Positions 37,340 through 48,453 of a stretch of 64,000 bases of DNA are shown here, in pieces. A program made the position numbers and the translations under genes. The notes under the pieces were generated by a model. That model was not told where the DNA came from and searched no databases. It saw only the letters and a list, made by a program, of their open reading frames with translations. Source of the stretch: Polytrichum commune (lineage: Eukaryota; Streptophyta; Polytrichopsida; Polytrichales; Polytrichaceae); assembly GCA_950295325.1 (NCBI GenBank), contig OX485804.1, positions 20,150,001-20,214,000 of the forward strand, in the 5' to 3' direction. Position 1 is the stretch's first letter, and every line of letters begins with the position of its first letter.

Positions 37340-38045
37340 TACTTTGCATCAAAAATCCCAAATTAATCTAGTTGGGACGAATCAACCATGAATCTATCGG
37401 GGGTAAGTTTATATCAAAAACCCAAAAAAAAATCTGAGTGATATGAGCCTTAATTCAATTAGTACCAGAGTTCAATAGTAACACAACATGCAAACACGCA
37501 AGTGATGGATGCTCGGTGCCCAATGTAGTGTCAAATTTGGATCATACATGTTTGACCAACCACCAATTCCACGTGTAAGTTCCCACATGAACGGTAGTGC
37601 ACCCTCATGTCGTGTTATAAGCATGCATCCGCATTAAGATTTCTCATATTGCACTAGTTGGTAGGGCCAAAGGATTCGTCCCACTCAAGTAAGTTGAAGG
37701 AATTCCTCATAGCTCCGAGTTTTGATTTTCTTAGCAAATTTGAAACCACGATTTGCATTAGAGACCATGAATTAGTCGAGTCGTCATGAATCAACTTGAC
37801 ATCTTCAAGGGTTAGCCATGAATCAACTTGAAGTCTTCAAGGGTTAGCTATTAGCACGACCCCTTATTTGAGAAGCACCAATTCTTATCCACTTATTAGT
37901 ACCAAAGTCCAAACAGTAACACAACATAGGATGGGGTCACATACCCGGCAGATGCCCTATACATACCCGGTTCAACCCAACCAGCAAATCCACACACAAA
38001 ATCCCAATCCCTGTATATTGTGCTATACTATTCTCCCCCTTTAAC
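37340..38045 (+). repeat. satellite-like unit R3, copies 2 and 3
   Basis: 37470-37740 repeats the blocks GATGGATGCTCGGTGCCCA, GACCAACCACCAATTCCAC and CACTAGTTGGTAGGGCCAAA about 760 bp after copy 1. 37905-38045 repeats AGTAACACAACAT and ATACCCGGTTCAACCCAACC. The linker with GAATCAACCATGAATC and AGTACCAGAGTTCAATAG also recurs. A 31-bp direct duplication (ATGAATCAACTTGA...TTCAAGGGTTAG) lies at about 37787-37849. Confidence 0.6.
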
Positions 38046-38049
38046 ATGA

Positions 38050-39155
38050 TATGTTTGGTCGCGCAAGAAAGTGTTGTATTATCCAAATGTCGTATTTTGC
38101 ATAATATGACATTTTGGCCTCAAATATCATAGTATTGAGGTTTTTCAAGAAAATGGCCTACTTCAATGTAAAATGTCGTTTTGCATACACAATGAAAATA
38201 CATAAGTATGAAAGAGTTTTTTTTTCGAGCAATATGTTCACAAACGTCACACGATATGGAGTTTTAAATATATATAGTCCCATGATGATGTCTTCGACAC
38301 ATCACACAGTGCGAAAGTAAGAATTTATTGTCTTTGGATGATGTTTGTTGATGTTGGAAATTGACATCTTGTTTAATCTATCCACTAAAGATTGCATTTT
38401 ATTCACAACTACAATCGAAAACTCCAAAGGATGCTTAGATTCGATGGTAATTAGGCCTACTCATGGGCTTGAGGAAGCCATGGGTAGATCACTCTAAGGC
38501 ATTTTTGTGCACCACATGCGGCTGGGGGTTTTTTTGTTTTGGGGCTATTTACCTTCAAGGGCTGAATTAAAGCCTCCCTATAATTACTTAAATTTCAAAA
38601 ATGGCCCATTTGTTTTCACCCTTCTATTACTTATATTGTCCAAGTCACTGCAATTTTTTGTACTCTATATTCCTTTTAAGTAATAAATGGGCGTGGGGAA
38701 GACGACCCCAACGACGACGCGTTCCCTTTTCATCCATTTTTAGATAGACGGAAATTCCAATTATCATCCATCCCCGTGAGTCCTAAACCCATTTACATAC
38801 CATACTAAACATACCTTCTAGGATCCTTATCTTCAACCCCTATATTAATTTTACAAAAAAATAATGGCCCACATTTTATGTCCATCTAACTTACTTATAA
38901 TGGGATTGTCTACATTTAATGGCCCCTTCATTATTTGGAATTCCTTTATAATTTTTATTTCAAATGATTTTAATCCTCTCTATATAATATCGCATGTTGT
39001 TTTTAAATTGCACTAAGTCATCTACCTGTGGAGGAAGCTTGTCTATTGGTGTTGGTTGGTCATCCACATCATTCCTCTTCGTTGGCTCTTTGTTCAAATT
39101 TAGATCCAAATGGGTTTCTCTACTCCATGTCACATCCACCAACTCAACCACAATG
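38050..39155 (-). repeat. dispersed repeat R1, copy 2 (inverted relative to 15325-15840)
   Basis: Read on the minus strand it encodes LDLNLNKEP and NDVDDQPTPIDKLPP (38985-39160), matching the plus-strand peptide at 15345-15450. The flanking blocks GACATTTTGGCCTCAAAT, CATTGAAGTAGGCCA and the GATGATGTTTGTTGATGTTG block (38338-38358) match too. It is longer than copy 1 because of extra sequence at about 38440-38960. Confidence 0.65.
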
Positions 39156-42100
39156 AGACAATTACACGTATTCTTCAATAGGCATTTCTTCACTTCCAGG
39201 ATTCAAAATATAAAATGAGACGTGCCAATTTATTTGTTGCTTCTTTCGTTTTCAATTTCTGACATTCATCATCCATGGTAAAATTGACATTCTAGTCTAC
39301 AAGTAAAATCTTGATCATTGTCTAGTTGTTTCATATGATGTGGGGATTCATCTCCCTCCACACTTGAGAGCACCACGTAATAGGGTGCCTTACATTAGGC
39401 ATTGTATTCCTCAAGTCTTGGTGAGTAGTTGAAGAATGAAATTGAGTGAAAACCCATTGCAAAGCTTGTTCTTGAATTGAACTTTGAATGAAGCAATTAT
39501 TCCCTAATCCAAGGGTTGTGACACACTTGTAACATTAGGTGGTTAGAGGAGAATATTAATATTGCTAAACTACAAGGCTGACAAACCAAATGATTCACCC
39601 CTACCAACATGCTCAAGGGAACGAGTAGCATAATTACCCAAAATTTAAAGTACCTTCTACTTTTGAGATTTGAAATAAACACTGAGGCTCATCATCCAAC
39701 TCTCAAATAAATTTGATGTCATCCATGTCATTTGGTTTGCAAACCACCACACCTAATTTGTTGGCAACCACTTCCCAAACACGGGGGGATCACACCCCCT
39801 TACATTTTGTAACCACGTGCAATAATGGGGTATTTAATGGGGGGATATTTATGCACCTCTCAATATTTTTTCCCTCCCTATATGTAGATATAAAGCTACT
39901 TTGAAGTATGTTTTAATACCCTATATTTATTTGTAATTGTTTAGATTGGCTAATTTTTGGCATCATTTTTTTTTTATAAATCGTACAAGTACCAAATAGT
40001 AGACGGAATACTATAGCATTGCAAAGTTGACTATGTGAGCAACAAACGTTCCATAGCATCCATCTTGTCATTTAATCGGTTTCAATTAGTTTTACCAATG
40101 CTAAACCGTTCAAAATGATGTTCAAAACACAATCAATAACACTTGGATATTATTTAAAAGGTTATTAATAAACATGGAGATAACAAAATATACAAGCTAA
40201 CATAGACAAGTTATAAAAACGGATAGAACAAAACAAGAAACACAATCAATTATCACAAAACATGATTTTTTGCACAACTATGTACTCCAGAAACAAAATA
40301 TTGCATTCAAATGAAAGAAAGTTAAATACACAAATTGAAAATATTTACTTCAATTGTGTTCACAAATACATTCAACCTTATACCAAATATTTACAATGTG
40401 AAGGGTTAGGATATAACTATGCACCCTCCAATACATGTCAATATCCTCTACAATGTCATGATAAGACTAAAAAAATTGGAGAGATTTGCTTAACACCAAT
40501 GATGACGAATAACTAAAACTAATTGATAGCATGAGGCGGGTAACCTTTGAAGTCTCCAACCACTCCACCAAGTCTTCCTCCAAGGCAAAGTGCAAGGCAA
40601 AGCGCAATCCTCTACGACTACCACGGTGACGTTGCCAAATGTTGTAGCGCATCATCGATCATCTATAAAAGATTGTTGTAGCAAAAATATAATCAATAGA
40701 ATGTTGGCATATTGGACACTACTAGGGTTGAAAATGATCATATGAAAAAAGTTGGCTCACATTTCCGAGATGATCCCAATATCGGCCTTTCTAGAACCCA
40801 ATTCCAACCTCACGAACTTTTCTTAATTTCTTTTTCATCTGAGTAATCTCCTACTTTCCATGACATTAGTTCCAGTTCGATGACAAAATTGGCCTCTCAT
40901 GGAATGACACTGCAATCTCCAGTAGGACCTCGTCCTCTGACTATGAAACCACATGTTACACAAAATCCGAATGACACATCTCATCAAAACGTACACATTT
41001 TAACAACTATTGGTAGCGACATCAGAACATCCCACTTGAGGTAGATATCTCAAAGAACAAGATACAAATACAGAATAACTTGGAAAGCATCTCATCTTTC
41101 TACGCTCACATTCAGGTTTTGTAACTCTTCATCTTTCTACATCTCACATTTAGGAGGGCGTCGGAAATCAATAGCATGTCGTCAAAAAACAGACAGTAGA
41201 AGGGAAAAATCAAGGAGTTGGAGTTTGAAATCAATTCTTACCGCATGCAAGCGAAGCAAACTGAATCTTTGGCGCTCATGAAACACCTTGTGTGAACGTT
41301 ATGAAGCAAAGAATAAAACTCCAAAAAATGTGTCTTATCTACCGCCTATGCGCCACACTTCACCAACGCAAGACCTCCTACCCGAACGCTTCACCGCCTT
41401 CACACCACTGTGCTTGCCCAACCCTAAGCAAGCCAAAGGCCATTGAGAAGTCACAACATTCTTTTCCCCCAAAAAAATCCACAACATTTCCCTCCATACT
41501 AACGCGATTCATTCAAATTTGGACAAAATTTACACAATTCTTCATCCAAGTAGTCAAACCCATAATTATTTTATTGATCCTACTACACACATTTGGGGGG
41601 ATCCAATATCTAATACCCTATTTTTTTCTACTGATTACTAAAATGGAGGAATTATTCACCACCTTATTTTACAAATAATTATGTAGAGGACATATTTCCA
41701 ATGCTATGGTAGATCTAACGAATTTGTAAAATTTACCCTCAATGAATTAAATTGACCCTAATTTTTACCTCACGTGGTTTCTAAAATTGCAATAGTCACC
41801 TCCCTGTGTTCCCAAAACATCTTGGGCGTAGAGATTTGTAAATAATCTCAAGTTTAAACTTGTCAGTACATGTCATGTTTATAGCAAGAGCAAGAGTGAG
41901 ACAATATTTCTAAAAAATTTGTCCACAAACTTTTCCTTGAGCTTAGTATCTTGTTTGGTTGGGCATGATGAAATGAGTATGTCACATCCATGTTGTAAGC
42001 ATCTTCTGGTGGCCAATGCTTATCAAATCATGTGCAACTTGTTTTGCGTGGTGACATGGTCATCAACACCAAAATTGTTGAAAATATAACCGAAATGAAA

Positions 42101-42479
42101 ATTATTTGCCACTGAAGACTACTATCGCCTCTAGAGCCAAGAAAGTGAAGAGTGGCATGGACAAATCTAGGAGTATAAGTCAACTAGGACTAAAATTTCC
42201 AATTTAAAAAGATGTGAGATTCAAGTGCAAGGACAATGTTCAAATCAAGAAGAGAAATCAACAACTTCATAAGTATAGTTTGCATATCCAACAATTCCTT
42301 AATCCTTCAACCTCCATCCAAACCCAGAGGCTCAAAAGTGTAATGTATGACTTGAATTCAAGGTTTAAAACAAATACCTTATATTAACCATTGATAAATT
42401 CACCATGTGCTCCCCAATCCCAAGGCAAATCTTTAGTATGGATCCCACCACATGAACACATTAATCACCTCAATCATAT
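39156..42479. other. intergenic, no supported gene
   Basis: AT-rich, with overlapping open frames on both strands and no recognisable protein. At 39780 CACGGGGGGATCAC followed by CCACGTGCAATA resembles the terminus of the hAT-like MITE at 43835-44240, perhaps a truncated relative. The rest is featureless to my eye. Confidence 0.35.
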
Positions 42480-42600
42480 GGCAAATTGGGCCTTAAAAAT
42501 GCCGTAATATAATTGTCATAGTCATATTATTGGGGTAAATTAACACAAGAAAGTTTGGTCAACAAAAGTTGCGTTGTATTATTGAGGTTAGATTGTACTC
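42480..42600 (-). repeat. dispersed repeat, copy 2 (inverted relative to 13030-13195)
   Basis: The reverse complement carries ACTTTCTTGTGTTAATTTAC, AATAATATGACTATGACA and GGCATTTTTAAGGCCC, which match 13100-13190. It directly abuts an R3-like segment starting near 42600. Confidence 0.6.
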
Positions 42601-42960
42601 CAATATTCCTAGTAGGATCTCTTGTATTGCACTAGTTGGTAGGGCGAAGGATTTGTGCCACTCGAATAAGTTGAGAGTGAAAACTTTGGGAACGTTTTGT
42701 AATTCAAAGATTTTTTTTTCTTAGCACATCTAATCCCATAATTTCCACCAGAGATCTCGGATTAGTCTAGTGAGATTAAGTTGAGATGAATTGACCATAA
42801 TCCTACAAGGCCTAGGACTTTTGCATTAGCACAGTTGGTACCCTTCACATATTTGGTTCGGACCACCATATCCACATCCACAACACACCACCATGGTATA
42901 TCCTCGTATCCCCATTAGGGATTCTCATATTGCATCGATTGGTGAGGTGCATTAACCCCT
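42600..42960 (+). repeat. satellite-like unit R3, distant copy
   Basis: Contains CACTAGTTGGTAGGGCGAAG, GATTAGTCTAGTGAGATTA and GAATTGACCATAATCC, in the block order of 37640-37900. It is followed at 42880-42940 by GTATCCCCATTAGGGATTCT and CATCGATTGGTGAGG, a second terminal block. Confidence 0.55.
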
Positions 42961-43324
42961 ACACGTTTAAGAATCCACTTTGGACCAATACGTTGAAATG
43001 TACCACATGAATATAAATTGTGACATGACTTTTAGGTAGATGTAGATAGTTTGTTGTCTTGCAAGGTTATTCTTCTTGAGACATGGATACAAAATAATTT
43101 TAAAAGTGTTTGATGAAGATTGGATATCATCCAATACAAAGAGAGAATACGCAATTTGTATGACCATGTTAAAAATGTATGGGAATCAAGGGTTAACAAC
43201 ACATACCTCGGATACTCGCGTGCGTGCGACTAATTCATGTAGCATTAGGGTTGATTGCCATGCACCACGGTGGCAGTGCAATTTTAGGTGGAGCATGATA
43301 CGCAATGATTTCTTTGTATGCATA

Positions 43325-43684
43325 CGAAGGGGAGGTCACAAGTTAAAAAACATCGGTTTCGAAACAGAGTTTGGTAAGCCAAGGTAAAAGAGTTTTGGCC
43401 TTGACATGTGCCTTACTTCAAGGAGTTGGTTTCAAGGTTGGTCCATCTTCTTTTGGTTTAAACCGTTTGTTTCCAACTCCAATTGGAAATGGAGGGGTAA
43501 GCTTTGCAAAAACTTGTCTTGAATTGGAGTTGAAAATGGGCGGTTTTAACCCAAAGAAGAAGGACCAACCTTGAAACCCAACTCCTCAAAGTTAGGCACA
43601 TGTCAAGGCGGAAACTCTTTCACCTTGGCTTACCAAACTCCATTTCGAAACTAATGTTTTCGAACATGTGTGGGCTCCCCTTGA
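43325..43684. mobile_element. 360-bp foldback element with arms of about 150 bp
   Basis: The left arm (AAGGGGAGGTCAC..., TTTGGTAAGCCAAGGT, CCTTGACATGTGCC, GGTTTCAAGGTTGGTCC) is mirrored by the right arm (GGACCAACCTTGAAACC, GGCACATGTCAAGG, ACCTTGGCTTACCAAA, ...CTCCCCTT). Inner arms continue with CAACTCCAATTGGA opposite TTGAATTGGAGTTG. Nearly the whole segment could fold as one hairpin. Target duplication not clear; superfamily unassigned. Confidence 0.75.
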
Positions 43685-43834
43685 GGAATTGCAATATGGT
43701 TAACTCCCGACACCCTATGGTTGGTGGGCATGAGGAGTGGATGTGTGCTTTTAGATCTCAATGAAAGCCAAATATACACTTGAGTGATGTGGGGCCTATT
43801 TTAGCCACTCCACCAATTCCATCCACAACCAAAC

Positions 43835-44240
43835 CACGGGGAGGTCACTTCATTGTCAAGTTGACACCACGTGCGGACAAAGTTTGCTACCCCTATATTA
43901 CATGCCATATATAATTTTAAAATTTATGATATTTTTCCTACATATACATAACCATTGATAGTATCTTTTGTATGTTTTTTCGAAATTTTTAGTCATCTTT
44001 TTTTAGTAATTGTTTTAGTTCAATTATGTGTCATTCTAGTTAGAAACGGTATGTTTTATGAAAAAAACAAATCATCAAATTTAGTTACCACTTTTAATTA
44101 TGTCATATGTACTGTGTATATCTACTCATGAAAGAACTTTGATAAAATTTTGACCCATTTTGGTGGTGCAACTTACCAAAAGAAGATTTTTTTGGGTCGC
44201 ACATGGTGTTCAACTTGACAATGGAGTGATCCCCCCCGTG
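43835..44240. mobile_element. hAT-like MITE, 406 bp, with perfect 8-bp target duplication
   Basis: Ends are inverted repeats of about 40 bp: CACGGGGAGGTCACTTCAT on the left and, read backwards on the right, CACGGGGGGGATCACTCCAT, both continuing through TGTCAAGTTGA and CACCACGTGCG-like sequence. AACCAAAC occurs directly outside both ends (43827-43834 and 44241-44248). An 8-bp duplication with CA-starting termini fits the hAT superfamily. No coding content. Confidence 0.8.
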
Positions 44241-44538
44241 AACCAAACATAGAGTACATGCACCCATAACCGATAACTTAAGAGATCCCCTCCCAAATTT
44301 GGAGAAGTGTAAGGCTATGTAAATTCATCCCGTGTAGGAAGATATGAATTTTTTGATAATATCATGTCATGAAATTACTAAAAGCCAAAAGTTGGCATGA
44401 ACACATTACCGATATCTAGAGTTTTCCATAACTGCTCATTTTGAGACGAATTCCTCCTCACTTTAACACTCAAAACCGGGAACATGTGTCATGGCATTAT
44501 TAATTCCATGATGATACCTAATTGAAGTTGGAGACTTA

Positions 44539-44608
44539 GGGTTAGTTTCCATGTATACTTTGCCCACCATATTTTAGTGGGTGAAGCAACCTACATGGAA
44601 ACTAACCC
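44539..44608. mobile_element. Tourist-like MITE, 70 bp, hairpin
   Basis: GGGTTAGTTTCCATGTA at the left is the exact reverse complement of TACATGGAAACTAACCC at the right, with a short loop containing TGCCCACC and AGTGGGTGA. TTA precedes it and CTA follows. Same family as 10033-10130. Confidence 0.75.
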
Positions 44609-44689
44609 CTAGAAACTATGAAACGTGGAACCCACAAAAAATAAATTACCAAAAATAGTCCCAAGCTTATTGAAATTATGGCGCCTTAT

Positions 44690-46110
44690 AGATTCCCTAT
44701 GGGTTCCTGAACGGGAATAGATGGTTCTACTATAGTTGTCCAAATGATGGTTCATATACTTTGTGTTATCATCCACAACATCGACGTATGTCACAATAAC
44801 ATCCATTTTGTTCCTTCCATCCATATTGTGATTTCTGATCCATGGACCACCTGTCAATACTTGCCCATAATGAGTGGTTCTCTTGCCAACAATAACTTCG
44901 AGTCAATCTTATATGATGGGTTTGCTTGAGAACACATATGAAACTACCTTATAGTGTAATTTTGGTTCTACACAATGTGATTATGTTTTGATAGAAAGTT
45001 TTCATGTGTTGCATTCACATTGGTCAAGAGCATGTTAAATTATTTGTGAAAACCACCATTTGAATCATACAACAATTTATAGAATGTGGGACATGTTTTA
45101 GTTGCTCCACTGTTTCCATCTATGACCAAACATAGTCATCCACACACTGCCTTGCTAATCGTGTGTTATCATCCACAAGATCCATTGATATTTTCAATTT
45201 GTCATCTATATTATCCCCATAACATATGAAATTGTTGTAGGGTATCGTCCGGTTCGACATGATGTAAGTATGGTTTGTAAGAGTTTTGCTATGTGTTGTA
45301 TTCACTTTGATCAAGAACACATCAATTCCCATGTGGTATTACCTAACCACATGAACCTATGGACCCATTTTAGTTGCTCCACTAATTATACCCATGATTA
45401 AGTGTGCCATTCACACGGTGCTCCTTGACTAAGTGGTATCATCCATGACATCCACCCATGATGCATTTATCATCCGCTTGTCCCTTCCATCTATATGGAG
45501 ATTTCCCATCCATGGGCCACCTATCAACACCTACTAAGTGGTGCTATTGTCAATGACTTCCAATCTATGTTTTACAACATGTTTGCTCAAGAAAACAAAA
45601 GACACTAAGGTAAATGCGTCTTAAAATGTTTAGTTTGTATTTTTTTTTGCCAAGATTCTCAATTTAGATTTCATTGTTTTGGGATTTTCTTGAATCCGCA
45701 AATGTGATATCAAATTTTGGCAACAACAATCTGTGAAATATAAAACCTATAATGGTTTATATATTTTGAGCATGTAGTTTCTTCTTTTTTAACATATTCT
45801 TTGATTAATTTATTATTTAATATGTTCACTTGTAGATCCACACTTAGCCACATACCACTCAAATGTAGGTGTCCAAATAAGAAAGCAATTGAATTAAGGA
45901 TGTCCACCTTAAGGACCTATTTCAATTTGTCCACGCCATCCACCGTATTGTGGTTTCTCATTTATGAGCCAACTAGCAAACACTTGCTCATTATGATGAG
46001 TTGGAGCTCTTTGCAAATGCCAATGCGTTACAGTAGGTCTTTGATGATGGGTTTTGCACATGAAGACAAATATAATTATTTGGCCTCTTGGGTAGTTGGA
46101 AAATGAGGTA
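44690..46110 (-). repeat. four degenerate copies of a peptide-encoding unit
   Basis: On the minus strand, 44700-44890 encodes GGPWIRNHNMDGRNK and VDVVDDNTKY. 45410-45560 encodes GGPWMGNLHIDGRDK and VDVMDDTT. 45120-45230 encodes MDLVDDNTRLARQCVDDY, and 45885-46085 keeps a weaker RNHNTVDG match. Spacing is irregular (300-475 bp). Plus-strand lead-ins such as TTTTAGTTGCTCCACT recur as well. The preserved peptide pattern suggests decay from a coding repeat; I do not recognise the protein. Confidence 0.55.
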
Positions 46111-47429
46111 CAATATTCCTCAAATTTTGTAACCAAATGCTCCTAAAATAATTGTGTGTAGAGTGAAGACACATATATGTTGTTGTTATGTTCCAACTTC
46201 CAATTTGTATAGAGGAATTAACATGGCAGACGCTAAAATATCCCCCACAAACTTCTTTTTCTTTCTTTTTTGCCACTTGAAAACTAGCCAATTGGATGAG
46301 CGTCAATGGAATTGGCCATGTTGAACGAATGTTTAAAACCATGTTCCATCTGTCCGTCATCATTGGATGTCAGTAAACAGATGAAATACGACATTGCTTG
46401 GCACATATTCCATGTCATTCACAAGCATGTCATGCCATATTTATTGGATCCAAGATTTGAGGTAAAGGGTGGTTGTGTGGCATGCTTGTCCTTTTTGAAA
46501 GGATGTTCCAAAGTTGTGCAACCTTGTTGGTTAAGGTTTTTGTGTACACATTGTTGTTGCGGACTTACATATAGATTGGATGCACAAGGACTACAAGCAT
46601 AAGGATTACAAACATAGTAATTACGGGTAGAGGGGTTGGGTTTAAGGTTGGAAACAACATTTTTGCACATAATGGTGAAGCACTCATGAAGGTTTAGAGT
46701 TTAGGGGATGGTCACACTTTTATGCAATTCAAACCCTCATATTTGGCTTTGAGTTTGCTGCTTACTATCCCCAAAGGTCTTGGATCAATTCTAATTTTAA
46801 ATTACTTGGATCACACTCATCACACAACATTTTGTGCACAAGAAGTCAACATCATTATGTTGTTGTCAGAGATAGGTCAGAAATTGTGTATTGGTGAGCT
46901 TTCCATGGCAGGTTTAGTGTGGCAAACCATGTCACCAATGGTCATAGCATGGAATATCCTAGAAACGAACAATCATTTCATTACACAAATTGGATGATTT
47001 CATTTATGGCGAGCAACATCACCCTTTGTAACCATGCAAATTCAATGGTGAGGTCATTAGGCCAAATTTTCCAAACTTGTTGAGAACACCCCATGCACAC
47101 AAACCAACCTTTGTAATAAGCTTCCAACTACTACCAACCCGTCCATCAAATTTGGAATATGGCATTGTCAAATGTTTGCACTCGCAATTCATCAATGGCG
47201 CCATATGTTAACACTTGCAATGTCCTTGTTTAGGGTCTCCCTCCCTTTTTGACCCCTTCAGCCTTTATTGTGTTTGTTTTGCAATTTGAGCCCAAGTTCC
47301 TATCACTCATAGGTGTGTTATTCATATGCGATCCTACGTGATTTCATATCATTTGCGATTGCAATATTGATAAATCATTTGTTGGTTATGGGATAATTAG
47401 AGACCGATGTAATTTTGGACCCAAGGACA
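46111..47429. other. intergenic, no supported gene
   Basis: Open frames of 60-98 codons on both strands (for example 46306-46602 and 46722-46997 plus) have no recognisable motif. Possibly remnants of the element represented at 48254, but nothing connects them. Confidence 0.3.
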
Positions 47430-47500
47430 AGACTCGGGGGGTTCACTGGCGAAAATCATAAAACAACGTGCGATAAAAAACAAGGTCCAATATATTCATT
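47430..47500 (+). repeat. lone copy of the inner terminal segment of the 13870-15089 element
   Basis: GGGGGGTTCACTGGCGAAAA and AAAACAACGTGCGATAA correspond to GGGGAGTTCACTGCGATAA and AAAACAACGTGCGGGAA near 14000-14035. Same orientation. Confidence 0.6.
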
Positions 47501-48253
47501 GTAGATAAATTTTGTAAAAAATGTACATGTAAAACATGGGATTTTAAAACAATGAAACATGTTTACATGTAAAATACCATCACCTTATAATCTTTTTCTG
47601 CAAGGTAAATTACCCCCCCCCCCCAATAAATAGGTCCTGAACGCATGTGTATGCAAAATATAAGAGGGAGTGAACCCCACGAGGGACAAGAATGAGGTTG
47701 TGCCGCATGATATGCAAGTATGTTGAAATCCACCCAAAAATAAAGAATATAAAAAAACTCAACACAACAAGAAAGAAAAGGAAGAAGGTTGTACCTAAGA
47801 ACGATTCTTTCCCAATTAACAAAGCAATTGCTTCCAAGGTGACGCACGTTGGGAAAACAAATGTTGGAAACTCCATTAGGAGAGGCTACTAATGTAGTTT
47901 TGTTGCCAAAACACATTACATGGATCCTTCTTTATGCTTGTTGGTTTATGATAATACCATGCACCTCAATGCATGTGATGAACATTGCCATAGTACAATG
48001 GTCAATGGTTTCCAATATGCTTTATATAGATAATTTGAGAAGAAATGAACTCCAAAATTGCCCACATGCATACTCTTGGGTTGTCACCTCCATAAATCAA
48101 CCAAGAACGCATTAAAAAAGGTTAGAGAATTGGCATTAGCTTATGGCAGTGTCATAAGTGACACATTCTTACTACCGTCCATTATTATAAACATTATGTG
48201 AGTGTGGAAAAGGACTTTGGGAGGAACACCCTTCTGACCCCATTAGTGTCTAG
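47501..48253. other. intergenic, no supported gene
   Basis: Contains a C homopolymer of about 14 bases near 47612-47625 and several short open frames without recognisable content. May include upstream parts of the MULE remnant. Confidence 0.3.
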
Positions 48254-48453
48254 TTGTGGGCGCTAAAAAATCCCAAAAATGTGGTCTACTATCAAGACCA
48301 CTCATTGATGGACCTTAATTGCACCACACAAAGTGGCGCCCCCTTCACTCATGAGATCCAAAGCAAGTGGCAATTGGAGATGATGGCAAAGTTCAACCAT
48401 AATAGTGCATTGTCAATTGATGTGATATTCGGTACTATCCAAATATGGCTTTG
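48254..48453 (+). pseudogene. Mutator-like (MULE) transposase fragment
   Basis: The 66-codon frame reads YYQDHSLMDLNCTTQ, APFTHEIQSKWQLEMM and SALSIDVIFGTIQ. This resembles the stretch of plant MULE-type DDE transposases where the first catalytic Asp sits in an S-x-D-A-T-F-G-T-N-like motif; here the motif has Val-Ile instead of Ala-Thr and Ile instead of Asn. The frame ends just after it and no downstream DDE or SWIM region is visible, so it is a truncated remnant. Assignment is from memory of the family pattern. Confidence 0.5.
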
